From assembly GCF_024347615.1 (NCBI RefSeq), contig NZ_AP025509.1, positions 248,001-312,000 of the forward strand: a stretch of DNA of 64,000 nucleotides, in the 5' to 3' direction. Below, piece by piece: positions 25,611 through 32,242 of the stretch. The stretch's first letter is position 1; each line of letters begins with the position of its first letter. The position numbers and the translations under genes were made by a program. The notes beneath the pieces are model-generated. The model made no database searches. It was not told the DNA's origin and saw only the letters and a list, made by a program, of their open reading frames with translations. This DNA comes from Vibrio splendidus. Its GTDB lineage: Bacteria; Pseudomonadota; Gammaproteobacteria; Enterobacterales; Vibrionaceae.

Positions 25611-25617
25611 CGTTCGG
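25611..25617 (+). repeat. attC 3, right-core remnant
   Basis: CGTTCGG directly after the IS is the displaced end of the attC right core; the recombination cut would fall after G25612. It departs from the GTTRRRY consensus at the fourth position. Confidence 0.6.
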
Positions 25618-25646
25618 AAACGTAATCGAGAAGAGAGGAAAGTTGA

Positions 25647-26831
25647 TTGAAAAAGATTTTATCATTTGTGGTTGCTGTATGTTTGGTTGGTACTCTTTAC
25701 TCGCTGACTCAAGATGGTTTGACGAATCGTGAAGTAACACTCTTTAGCTCAGCGCTTGCGTTGCTATCTATGGCCATATCTTGGTTAATCACCGATATAT
25801 ATTCTGAAAGTAGTAAGCAGAGTGCTTTGGAAGACGCGAAGAAATTCCATACAGAAAATATTAAAACCTATGTCGTAAATGCCTCTGAAAAAGTAAACAA
25901 TATTTCCAACGAGCTAGATAGACTTTCAATTTGGTTGAAGCAAATCAATCAAGATTATGCTGACAGTGATCTACATGAAGTAATTGTAATGCGTGAACGT
26001 GTTGCTAGTGCAACACATTTAATTGAGACGTTAAAATCAGTGAATGATACTACTGTCAACGACTGGCGTGGTATTATTGATGGCGAAATTAAGACCTATC
26101 GCGAAAAGGAAGAGATAGAGAAACAAAAACAAATAGACGGTTTGTTATTACGTATAAAGAATTTAGAAGCTTTAGATGCGCAAGGTGAGGAGTCCTTTGA
26201 GTCTGTAATCAATGCACGTAAAGACCTAGATGAACTATTATCTGATCAAGGAATCGTCTTAAATCAAAAGAAAAAAATACAACATGTAACAAGAAAGTGC
26301 CCCAATTGTTCAACAACTGTTGGTTATGACCAACACACTAGGAATGATAACTTTAGACAGATCCGCTGTAATAAAATCAGTTGTAACTCAATACTAATTT
26401 CGAAATATAGTGAACGTGACAAGAACTTTGAAGTAATAGTTCCAGACACCCATGAAGAGCAGGTGGAGTGTTTTAATTGTGGCTCTTCGTATAATTTTGA
26501 ATTGCCGATATATGAAAATGCATATGCAAGAGAAAAGTGTGATTGTTCAAATCTCATATCTATCAAGTATCGGGATGGAGAGTTCAAGATTTCGCAGTCT
26601 CACCCCTCACAAACCCAGCCTAAAGAAATTACTGAAGAGTTCTTAAAACAAGTTTTGGCTGCACTTCCCTCTCAGCCATGGGAAAAGGAAGTACATAAGC
26701 AAGTAGCTCAAGATCTAAATGAGACAAATAGTATGGTTCAAAAAGCGATTAAGCAGCTAATTAAACGTGGCGATTTGTATGATCAGGTGGATGGTAAGCT
26801 TTATGAATATCGCGAGGTGAATGCTTCCTAA
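25647..26831 (+). CDS. Two-helix membrane protein with zinc ribbons and winged helix (cassette 4)
   Basis: This 394-residue protein is of unrecognised family with an unusual architecture. Two N-terminal transmembrane helices (about 4-20 and 31-51) are followed by a long coiled coil (55-210). Two zinc ribbons come next: C218/C221/C241/C246 and C275/C278/C298/C300. A C-terminal winged-helix-like domain (about 330-390, VAQDLNETNSMVQKAIKQLI then LYDQVDGKLYEY) ends it. The start is TTG 25647, 8 bp after AGAGGAA. The stop is part of attC 4. Short two-helix membrane modules recur in bacterial defence and stress sensors. A membrane-tethered nucleic-acid-binding sensor is a reasonable guess, not a demonstrated role. 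Confidence 0.7.
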   Translation: MKKILSFVVAVCLVGTLYSLTQDGLTNREVTLFSSALALLSMAISWLITDIYSESSKQSALEDAKKFHTENIKTYVVNASEKVNNISNELDRLSIWLKQINQDYADSDLHEVIVMRERVASATHLIETLKSVNDTTVNDWRGIIDGEIKTYREKEEIEKQKQIDGLLLRIKNLEALDAQGEESFESVINARKDLDELLSDQGIVLNQKKKIQHVTRKCPNCSTTVGYDQHTRNDNFRQIRCNKISCNSILISKYSERDKNFEVIVPDTHEEQVECFNCGSSYNFELPIYENAYAREKCDCSNLISIKYRDGEFKISQSHPSQTQPKEITEEFLKQVLAALPSQPWEKEVHKQVAQDLNETNSMVQKAIKQLIKRGDLYDQVDGKLYEYREVNAS

Positions 26832-26953
26832 CAAACTGTTCAAGCGTGATTCGCAACGCGTGGCATTTTCACTATGCGTTGGTTTTAGTGGTTTTAGTGG
26901 TTATGGTGTTATGCGGAGAATTCAGTATTGCGTGCCTAACACCTTAACAAGGC
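26826..26953 (+). repeat. attC 4, left part, split by an IS
   Basis: CTAACAAAC with CAAGCGTGATTCGCAACGCG on the left and CACCTTAACAAGGC on the right identify a VCR-like attC. The right core is interrupted after GGC at 26953; CGTTAGG resumes at 28285. The cut point equals that in attC 3. Confidence 0.82.
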
Positions 26954-26968
26954 TACATGGTCTCCCTC

Positions 26969-27179
26969 TTTTGTCAACAATAGCTCCCGCTGACAACAGT
27001 GGATCGGACAGCAGCTCTACATTCTGTGTTTAATCGGAATCGTTCCGTCACCTTGATGATATTCGCTTGATGCCAGCCTCATTCGTTAAACAGTATTTAT
27101 TACTTCCCAATTAAACAGGTTTAGGCATCTCGGTCTGGTCGTATTGTCACCATTTGCTATTGCTTTGACTCGGTGAGTG
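26969..27179 (-). ncRNA. Candidate guide RNA region of IS1111 element 2
   Basis: This 211-bp noncoding end of the element contains CTCTACATTC (27015-27024) and CTCATTCGTTAAA (27078-27090), 64 bp apart. They correspond to the element's left junction (GGC/TACATGG) and right junction (TCATT/CGTTAG). Between them a CCTTGATGA-type segment is shared with element 1. Conservation of only these blocks between two diverged elements supports a functional RNA. Confidence 0.5.
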
Positions 27180-28208
27180 TTAACCGTTTACATAGTTAAT
27201 CTTGTACTCTTTTCCTGTTGTTAATAATGCCCATATTATACGAGCGTTTTTTGCTGCTAGGGCGACAGCTGCTCGTTTATAACCTCGGCGTTCAACGAGT
27301 AGATTTCACCAAATACTGTTGCGATCGGTTTTCTCTTTACATCGTGCAATAACGGCTCTTGCGCCATGAATAAGTAGAGTGCGAATGTGTTTTTCGCCTC
27401 TTTTGCTGATGCGACCAAGATGAACATGACCACCTGTTGAGTATTGTCTTGGAACCAACCCTATCCAAGCGGCAAATTGGCGGCTAGATCCAAATTGTTT
27501 GGCGTCATTGACGGTCGCGACAATGGCACTTGCACTGTGTTCACCGACACCTGGAATATCCATGAGGGCTTTGGCTGAAGCCATCTCACGAACTAAAGCA
27601 GAGACTCTACGATCATAGTGCAATACTTCTAGGTTAAGGTGTTGAATCTTGTTCGATAGATCTTGAAGTAGCTCTCGAGCGAGTATAGGCAAACCATTTT
27701 CTGCATCTTCAAGGACGCTACCAATGGTGTTTTGAGCCGAGTAGCGACCCTGAGGCATCACAATACCAAATTCGGAAAGCAAACCTCTGAGTTGGTTAAT
27801 AGTCGCCGTTCTTGTTTTAATTAGCCCCTGTCGAATACGGTGTAGGCAAAGCACAGCTTGTTGCTCTTCACTTTTTATAGAGACAAATCGTGTTTTGGGT
27901 CTAGATACCGCTTCACAGATGGCCTCTGCGTCATTGGCATCGTTCTTCTCATTTTGTCGATATGGAATAACGAATTTGGACGCCATAATTTTCGGGTTAT
28001 GACCTAGTTTCAGTAGCTCTCTCGCCCAGTGGTGTGCACCAGAGCACGCCTCCATACCGATGAGGCAGGGCGGTAACTTCGCGAATGTGTCTAAGAGTTT
28101 GTTTCTTTTGACAGTTTTGCGTAGGACGCACTTGCCATATGCATCAACGCCGTGAATACTGAACACATTCTTGGCGAGGTCAACGCCAATAGTTTTAATG
28201 GTGGACAT
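27180..28208 (-). pseudogene. IS1111-family transposase with internal stop
   Basis: ATG 28208 follows GGAGGTTACT and opens MSTIKTIGVDLAKNVFSIHG, a RuvC-like DEDD transposase. An in-frame TGA at codon 301 (27306-27308, after RNSIW) cuts it short. The same frame continues for 41 further residues (NLLVERRGYKRAAVALAAKN and on) to TAA at 27180, matching the C-terminus of the intact paralogue in this window. This is a single nonsense mutation rather than a frameshift. Catalytic motifs upstream of the stop are intact, so partial function cannot be excluded. Confidence 0.88.
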
Positions 28209-28284
28209 AGTAACCTCCAGTTCTTCAGCGTGTACTAAGTAAGTATGGCACGCAGAGTGTCAGGTAGAGGGAGTCCATATCATT

Positions 28285-28291
28285 CGTTAGG
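28285..28291 (+). repeat. attC 4, right-core remnant
   Basis: CGTTAGG after the second IS completes the attC right core; the cut is after G28286. GTTAGGT fits the GTTRRRY consensus exactly. Confidence 0.7.
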
Positions 28292-28317
28292 TAGCTAAGG
28301 AGTTTTAAGTAGAGCAT

Positions 28318-28719
28318 ATGAAACCAAGTATAAGTGATGTATTAAAAGCTCTTCAGGATAGTTGGTCTTTAGAAAGCACTGAGGAACCAGAAAACTGGAC
28401 TCAATCTAATCCAAGTCGTGGGCAATGTGGAATATCTGCGCTAATAATTAACGACTATTTTGGCGGAAAGCTAGTTCTATGGAAGGTATTTTTGGGTGAA
28501 GATCAAGTTGGCTTTCATTACTCAAACGAGTTACCCGATGGCACGCTATTTGATTCAACTGGCGATCAATTCTGGGAAAGTGAAGAGCTAAAAGAACCTT
28601 CTTCGTTTGAAAGACCAGATAAACTACCAAAAAATGGAGCTGACCGGTATTTGGACTTATCAAATTTGGTTCGTAGTAAATTGGAAAGTTATCGGGTAGG
28701 AGCGGAAGTCTCTACCTAA
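28318..28719 (+). CDS. YunG-like protein (cassette 5)
   Basis: A 133-residue soluble protein resembling Bacillus YunG-type proteins: SWSLEST, then SNPSRGQCGISALIINDYFG and a WKVFLGEDQVGFHYSNEL stretch. The Q-C motif followed by H in GFHYSNEL and D in FDSTGDQF suggests a papain/transglutaminase-like fold. This is my inference; no activity is known. ATG 28318 follows AAGGAG at a distance of about 14 bp. The stop codon lies in a collapsed attC, so this cassette is now fused to the toxin-antitoxin cassette. Confidence 0.65.
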   Translation: MKPSISDVLKALQDSWSLESTEEPENWTQSNPSRGQCGISALIINDYFGGKLVLWKVFLGEDQVGFHYSNELPDGTLFDSTGDQFWESEELKEPSSFERPDKLPKNGADRYLDLSNLVRSKLESYRVGAEVST

Positions 28720-28732
28720 CGCGGCGTTATAC
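28714..28732 (+). repeat. Collapsed attC 5
   Basis: ACCTAAC, the left core, is followed within two bases by GGCG/TTATAC, the right core, with none of the usual 100 bp of hairpin between. This is what deletion of an attC interior would leave. It should be unable to recombine. Confidence 0.65.
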
Positions 28733-28737
28733 CGCAA

Positions 28738-29028
28738 TCAATCATCTAACCTTTTCATAGCTTTACGGTAAACATCGCTACGTTCGCGTTTCCCGACTGC
28801 TAAGACGGTTACAATGATGACATCGTCTTCAACTTTGTAGACGAGACGGTAGCCCGATTGGCGCAGCTTAATCTTATACATGTTGTCAGATCCAGAGAGT
28901 TTTGAAGCCGGAACATGCGGGTTATCTAAGCGCTCGATTAGCTTTTTCTTAAATTGTTGTTGAAGCGTTGAGCCAAGCTTTTTCCACTCTTTGAGTGCAC
29001 TCTTTTTAAAGTCGAGTTTATAGGTCAT
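28738..29028 (-). CDS. RelE/ParE-family toxin
   Basis: This toxin of about 96 residues has the RelE fold: YKLDFKKSALKEWKKLG at the start, PASKLSGSDNMYKIKLR, then SGYRLVYKVEDDVIIVTVLA and GKRERSDVY at the end. Members cleave mRNA at the ribosome or inhibit gyrase; the lysine/arginine-rich pattern resembles RelE. It overlaps the antitoxin by 11 bp and is opposite in direction to the rest of the array. Toxin-antitoxin cassettes are known to stabilise large Vibrio integrons. The start is ATG 29028; a TTG lies 3 bp upstream. Confidence 0.88.
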   Translation of the reverse strand: MTYKLDFKKSALKEWKKLGSTLQQQFKKKLIERLDNPHVPASKLSGSDNMYKIKLRQSGYRLVYKVEDDVIIVTVLAVGKRERSDVYRKAMKRLDD

Positions 29029-29266
29029 CAATATTTACCGAAATGCTCTCTTCAGATTCACGCTCTTTCGCAATAGTTAGTAGTTCAAGGTCTTCGAGTC
29101 TATCCATCATCATTTCGTACGCTTCGGCTGGTACGCAATAAAATGCTGGCTCATTTCGGTTCAGTACAGCAACAGGTTCACCGTAAGCACTAGTTGCAAC
29201 TTTCATAGGGTTAGCTTTCAACTCAGTAATGCTTGCAGCAACATCGGCTAAAATTCTAGTGGTCAT
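29018..29266 (-). CDS. Phd/YefM-family antitoxin
   Basis: An 82-residue antitoxin. The N-terminal half (ILADVAASITELKANPMKV, then GEPVAVLNRNEPAFYCVPAE) is the Phd/YefM DNA-binding fold. The acidic C-terminal tail (EESISVNIDDL) should wrap the toxin. It is first in the pair and read from its own promoter at 29301-29329, which it probably autorepresses. Pairing a Phd-type antitoxin with a RelE-type toxin is common. Confidence 0.85.
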   Translation of the reverse strand: MTTRILADVAASITELKANPMKVATSAYGEPVAVLNRNEPAFYCVPAEAYEMMMDRLEDLELLTIAKERESEESISVNIDDL

Positions 29267-29300
29267 GTAATAGGTCTCTTAAGTGGTCTTTGTTTCGGTC

Positions 29301-29329
29301 ATTTTAGCCTCAACCAAGCGGTATAACAA
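29301..29329 (-). promoter_or_regulatory. Promoter of the toxin-antitoxin pair, inside the attC edge
   Basis: On the minus strand TTGTTA (29324-29329) and TAAAAT (29301-29306) are separated by 17 bp. The -35 hexamer is supplied by the left core of attC 6. The TTGTTA within a conserved attC core could give any inverted cassette a -35 element. Confidence 0.45.
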
Positions 29330-29446
29330 GTTGCTTAAGAGTGATTCGCAACGCGTGGCATTTTTACTATGCGTTGGTTTATGTGTTTAAGGTATTATGC
29401 GGAGGCTAAGGTATTGCTTTGCTCACACCTTAGCAAGGCGTTATAG
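29321..29446 (+). repeat. attC 6, VCR-like
   Basis: GTATAACAAG with AAGAGTGATTCGCAACGCG on the left and TTGCTCACACCTTAGC... AAGGCG/TTATAG on the right (cut after G29440) mark an intact standard attC. Confidence 0.85.
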
Positions 29447-29467
29447 AGACTCAAAAGGAAACTATAC

Positions 29468-29971
29468 ATGGAACTAGTAGGAAGGTTATTGGGTTATGAA
29501 TTTTTTGTACCTTTTTTAGTAACATGCGCGATCTATGGCGTACTCTTTGCCTTGGTATATTTTATTTATAAAACAGTACGTTCATTTATTGTTAAGTCCT
29601 ATATCTCACATAGCTTGAAGCCAGAAACCAATTATAAAATTCAAAAGATTATTGCTATAACAAAAAGCATCAATGTTCCTGGTGAATTACCGGATAACTA
29701 CCAATCTTTATGGAATTCAATATACAAGAATAAAAACAACTATGAGAGTATGAAGAGCTCTATTGGTTTTTTTGAATTAGCAATGTGTAACTATAAAAAA
29801 TCAGATACAGATTCAGCTGACTTACTAGAAATCATCGATTTACTTGATAACTTTAAAGAGCAAGCACTTCGTCAGAGTAAGTATTTTTATGAGACTTGTG
29901 AAGCTATAAATATTTCGCTTTCATATGTTTTGGTTTCAAAGCACTTTCTGGTGTCAAGTGATTCGCTATAA
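29468..29971 (+). CDS. Membrane protein of unknown function (cassette 7)
   Basis: A 167-residue AT-rich gene product with one strong N-terminal transmembrane helix (about 14-38, VPFLVTCAIYGVLFALVYFI) and a charged, mostly helical cytoplasmic part (40-167) containing SLKPETNYKIQKIIAITKS. No family is recognised. ATG 29468 follows AAAGGAAACTATAC. Its stop codon is part of the next attC, the usual cassette arrangement. Confidence 0.6.
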   Translation: MELVGRLLGYEFFVPFLVTCAIYGVLFALVYFIYKTVRSFIVKSYISHSLKPETNYKIQKIIAITKSINVPGELPDNYQSLWNSIYKNKNNYESMKSSIGFFELAMCNYKKSDTDSADLLEIIDLLDNFKEQALRQSKYFYETCEAINISLSYVLVSKHFLVSSDSL

Positions 29972-30092
29972 CAAGCATTGAAGAGTGATTCCCAACGCTT
30001 AGCATTTTCAGTTTAAGCTTGGGTTTTGTGTTTACGGCGCATTGGTTTAGGTTAGGTGGTAGCGTCGTTCGCACCTAAATTGGTATTTATAC
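29965..30092 (+). repeat. attC 7, degenerate
   Basis: CTATAACAAGC and AAGAGTGATTCCCAACGCTT mark the left half. The right half has drifted: GTCGTTCGCACC and finally TATTTATAC in place of GGCGTTATAC, so the G at the exchange point is lost. Recombination here should be impaired. Confidence 0.6.
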
Positions 30093-30106
30093 GTTTTGGG
30101 GAACTA

Positions 30107-30802
30107 ATGATTCAGAGTATTTATGACGAGATGTGGCAAAGGTTTGAGCTAGCATCAGCTCACAACGATTATGAGCTAGACTCGCATCTATTAGATATTG
30201 CTAGTGATACCCGAAGGGGGATTACAGCTTTGGCATATTTAAAGCAGGGTAATCGTTCTGTTCTTGATGAAATCATGAGCTTTCAGAAAGCAGTATGTGA
30301 AATAGAACCCAACCAATACTACCATCCGCTTGAAGAACTGCACCTAACCGTTCTGTCGGTAATTTCATGCGTACCAGAGTTTGAACTCAGCGAAATCAAT
30401 ATTCATTCTTATATCGAAATATTTCGTTCAGTCTTGAGTTCAAATCAACAGATAGAAATAAAATATCAAGGTGTTAGTGCGTCCCCCAATTGCATTCTAC
30501 TGCAAGGTTTTCCAGTCAGTGATTCTTTGGAACAGTTTAGAAATGAACTTAGAACTCAATTAAGCGAAGCGGGGTTAAGGGTAACTTTTGACAGCCGTTA
30601 TAAGTTGGTTACAGCGCACAGTTCATTAATTCGGTTCAGAGTCCCAATTAGTGATAGTCGGCAGCTTTTTAGGTTGTGTCAGCAGTATCGAAATTATGAT
30701 TTCGGTAGCATCGTACTGAAAGACTTTGAACTGGTGTTTAACAACTGGTATCAAAACTTGGTAGTAACGAAGTCTTTGGCTAGAGGTTCTTTGTTAGACT
30801 AA
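30107..30802 (+). CDS. 2H-phosphoesterase-like protein (cassette 8)
   Basis: A 231-residue soluble protein. Two H-x-T/S motifs, the mark of the 2H (LigT-like) superfamily, are visible: H79-L-T in LEELHLTVLSV and H171-S-S in LVTAHSSLIRF, about 90 residues apart with alternating strands and helices between. Members cleave cyclic nucleotides or 2',5'-linked RNA, including 2',3'-cyclic phosphates. ATG 30107 follows TGGGGAACTA; the GTG at 30056 lies in the attC and is rejected. The substrate is unknown, and a defence or counter-defence role is speculation. Confidence 0.65.
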   Translation: MIQSIYDEMWQRFELASAHNDYELDSHLLDIASDTRRGITALAYLKQGNRSVLDEIMSFQKAVCEIEPNQYYHPLEELHLTVLSVISCVPEFELSEINIHSYIEIFRSVLSSNQQIEIKYQGVSASPNCILLQGFPVSDSLEQFRNELRTQLSEAGLRVTFDSRYKLVTAHSSLIRFRVPISDSRQLFRLCQQYRNYDFGSIVLKDFELVFNNWYQNLVVTKSLARGSLLD

Positions 30803-30808
30803 ACGCGC

Positions 30809-30829
30809 TTATAACAAGTACCTAAGAGT
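30809..30829 (+). repeat. attC 8, truncated
   Basis: TTATAACAAGTACCTAAGAG resembles the left end of the standard attC (TAACAAGC...TAAGAGTGATTC), but no right half follows. This looks like the broken right border of the cluster. Confidence 0.5.
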
Positions 30830-30946
30830 CAGCCTAAACCTCACATCATCAAATATCCAGTGCACGATTTCAAAAAAAACAAACAACTAAATCAGAAACC
30901 CCAGCACTTGGCACTTTATGCCAGTCTTGGGTTTGTTGTTTTGTTG

Positions 30947-30973
30947 AAAGGGCGCCAATAACAGGCGCCCTTT
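30947..30973. terminator. Terminator between the cassette cluster and doxX
   Basis: AAAGGGCGCC (30947-30956) pairs with GGCGCCCTTT (30964-30973) around a 7-base loop. The stem is GC-rich with A/T flanks on both sides, so it can stop transcripts from both directions. It ends 3 bp from the DoxX-family stop codon. Confidence 0.7.
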
Positions 30974-30976
30974 GTG

Positions 30977-31375
30977 TTAGTTGGCAACACTGTAAGTGTC
31001 GTAGTCGCGCAGTAAGAAGAGTGCGACACAAGCTGCGAGCATTGGCCAAGAGGCAAAGAACAGTAGGTTATTGAACGGGTCGATGTACTTAGCGAAAGAG
31101 GCGAAAGTAGAGCCCGCATGCAGGACCAAAACTGCGCCGTAGGTGTATTTTTTCCACATGCCAACCACGAATGCGCCTAAAAATCCGAGCTGCGCGACAC
31201 CCAGCGCCATCATCGCGTTGTCAGAGATGTCGATGCCATAAAAACCAGACAGTACTTTTGTCGCGTGTTCAGGGACAAGGATCTTATCTAAGCCCCAGAA
31301 CAAGAAGACGATAAAAATGCCGACTCTCAGCAGCAATAGGCTTGTCGCCAATTTGGTTTGAAGTGTCTTTTCCAT
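30977..31375 (-). CDS. DoxX-family membrane protein
   Basis: A 132-residue protein with four transmembrane helices (about 12-34, 50-70, 74-94, 105-124) and the DoxX-like LLRVGIFIVFLFWGLDKI near the start. DoxX proteins are small membrane proteins linked to quinone or redox stress; the exact role here is unknown. ATG 31375 follows AAGGAATATC, better than the ATG 18 bp upstream. It is the first gene outside the cassette cluster. Confidence 0.75.
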   Translation of the reverse strand: MEKTLQTKLATSLLLLRVGIFIVFLFWGLDKILVPEHATKVLSGFYGIDISDNAMMALGVAQLGFLGAFVVGMWKKYTYGAVLVLHAGSTFASFAKYIDPFNNLLFFASWPMLAACVALFLLRDYDTYSVAN

Positions 31376-31569
31376 GATATTCCTTTTGTGCATTCAAGAT
31401 GCGATGACGTTAAATGTTCATCAAAGGAGACCTATGGCTTTTGTGTTTTCTTTCGGGGTTTTTCAGTGACTTATGTAACAAGGAATGTCTGATTAATCTT
31501 TGTTTATATAATATGTCATTTTTTTGATGTGGTATCATTCGTGCAGTTGATTATTAATGGATATATAAC

Positions 31570-32049
31570 GTGAAAAAACACCTACTATTATCGCTTTCGG
31601 TTTTAATTTTGGCTGGTTGTGGAGCCCCTCGTTACACAGGGAGCGCGATTCCAGAACCTACGACTGAAGTGGATGTTGTGATTGTTAAAGACGCTGAAAC
31701 ACGTGAAGGTTTTTTAAATACCATGGAAACGTGGCTGCAAGATAACGATTATACCTACACCGTCGTACCAGATAAGTCGAAGCACGATCTTGATAAGCTA
31801 ACATTGGAGTATGAAGGCCATTGGGGATGGGACTTAGCGTTGTTCTTAAAGCAAGCGGAGATCAATGCTTATCAGAACGGGCAAAGAGTCGGTGAAGTAG
31901 AGTTCAAAGTTCCATATACGGCTAACCCGAATAAGTTCGGTAATGCATCTAAGCGTATTGGTTTCATGATGGATACAGTATTTGGTAAGAAAACCGCTGA
32001 AGAAGCGACGAAAGCGGCCAATTCATCTGATTCAAAAGCGACGAACTAG
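31570..32049 (+). CDS. Lipoprotein, possibly Sbal_3080 family
   Basis: A 159-residue lipoprotein: signal peptide MKKHLLLSLSVLILAGCG with the lipobox LAGC (Cys17), then a compact domain (about 35-140) with DNDYTYTVVPDKSKHDLD and a WGWDLALFLKQAEINAYQNG stretch. The start is GTG 31570. The Lys/Ala-rich C-terminus is probably disordered. The family name is from memory of similar Shewanella/Vibrio lipoproteins; no function is known. Confidence 0.75.
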   Translation: MKKHLLLSLSVLILAGCGAPRYTGSAIPEPTTEVDVVIVKDAETREGFLNTMETWLQDNDYTYTVVPDKSKHDLDKLTLEYEGHWGWDLALFLKQAEINAYQNGQRVGEVEFKVPYTANPNKFGNASKRIGFMMDTVFGKKTAEEATKAANSSDSKATN

Positions 32050-32120
32050 TCTAATTGGTTTACTAGTTCATCCCTTTATTCACTTTCTATTTCTCTTTAA
32101 GCTCTGCTCGAAGAGACGAA

Positions 32121-32159
32121 GATGTGAAGCCGTTGCTTTTACCGTTACGGCTTCACATC
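32121..32159. terminator. Strong hairpin between lipoprotein and transporter genes
   Basis: GATGTGAAGCCGT (32121-32133) and ACGGCTTCACATC (32147-32159) form a perfect 13-bp stem with a 13-base loop between convergent genes. There is no clear T-run, so it may act as a bidirectional but imperfect terminator. Confidence 0.55.
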
Positions 32160-32242
32160 GTTCATATTAATTAAAGCTCTTGTCTGAAGTGGCACCTTAC
32201 TCATTTCGTTTGGTATTCAGGGCCTGGTCTTAATTAACTTTG

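Larger units (their letters stand above)
26955..28280 (-). mobile_element. Second IS1111-type element in attC 4
   Basis: Subterminal inverted repeats ATGGTCTCCCTC (26957-26968) and GAGGGAGTCCAT (28267-28278) match at 11 of 12 positions. The true ends lie just outside: after GGC 26953 and before CGTTAGG 28285. The element is related to but clearly distinct from the copy at 24253, so the two arrived independently. Its transposase gene carries a premature stop, so it now probably depends on another copy. Confidence 0.85.
21166..30829 (+). mobile_element. Integron gene-cassette cluster without integrase (CALIN)
   Basis: About eight cassettes lie head to tail, each gene or gene pair followed by an attC whose left core overlaps or touches the stop codon (TAAC) and whose right core ends G/TTRRRY. 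Most attC sites are VCR-like, sharing AAGAGTGATTCGCAACGCG on the left and GCTCACACCTTAACAAGGCG on the right. Boundaries (first base after the cut) are near 21166, 22080, 22742, 25613, 28287, 28727, 29441 and about 30087. All genes point the same way except a toxin-antitoxin pair. No tyrosine recombinase of IntI type is in the window. Two IS1111-type elements interrupt attC sites. Confidence 0.88.

Noticed and set aside
26821-27033. 70-residue plus-strand ORF after cassette 4
   Set aside because: It lies across attC 4 and the IS1111 end and has no ribosome site or coding character.
21166-30829. Cassette cluster as a CRISPR array or prophage
   Set aside because: The repeats are about 125 bp with hairpin symmetry and gene-sized spacing, not short regularly spaced direct repeats, and no phage structural gene is present.
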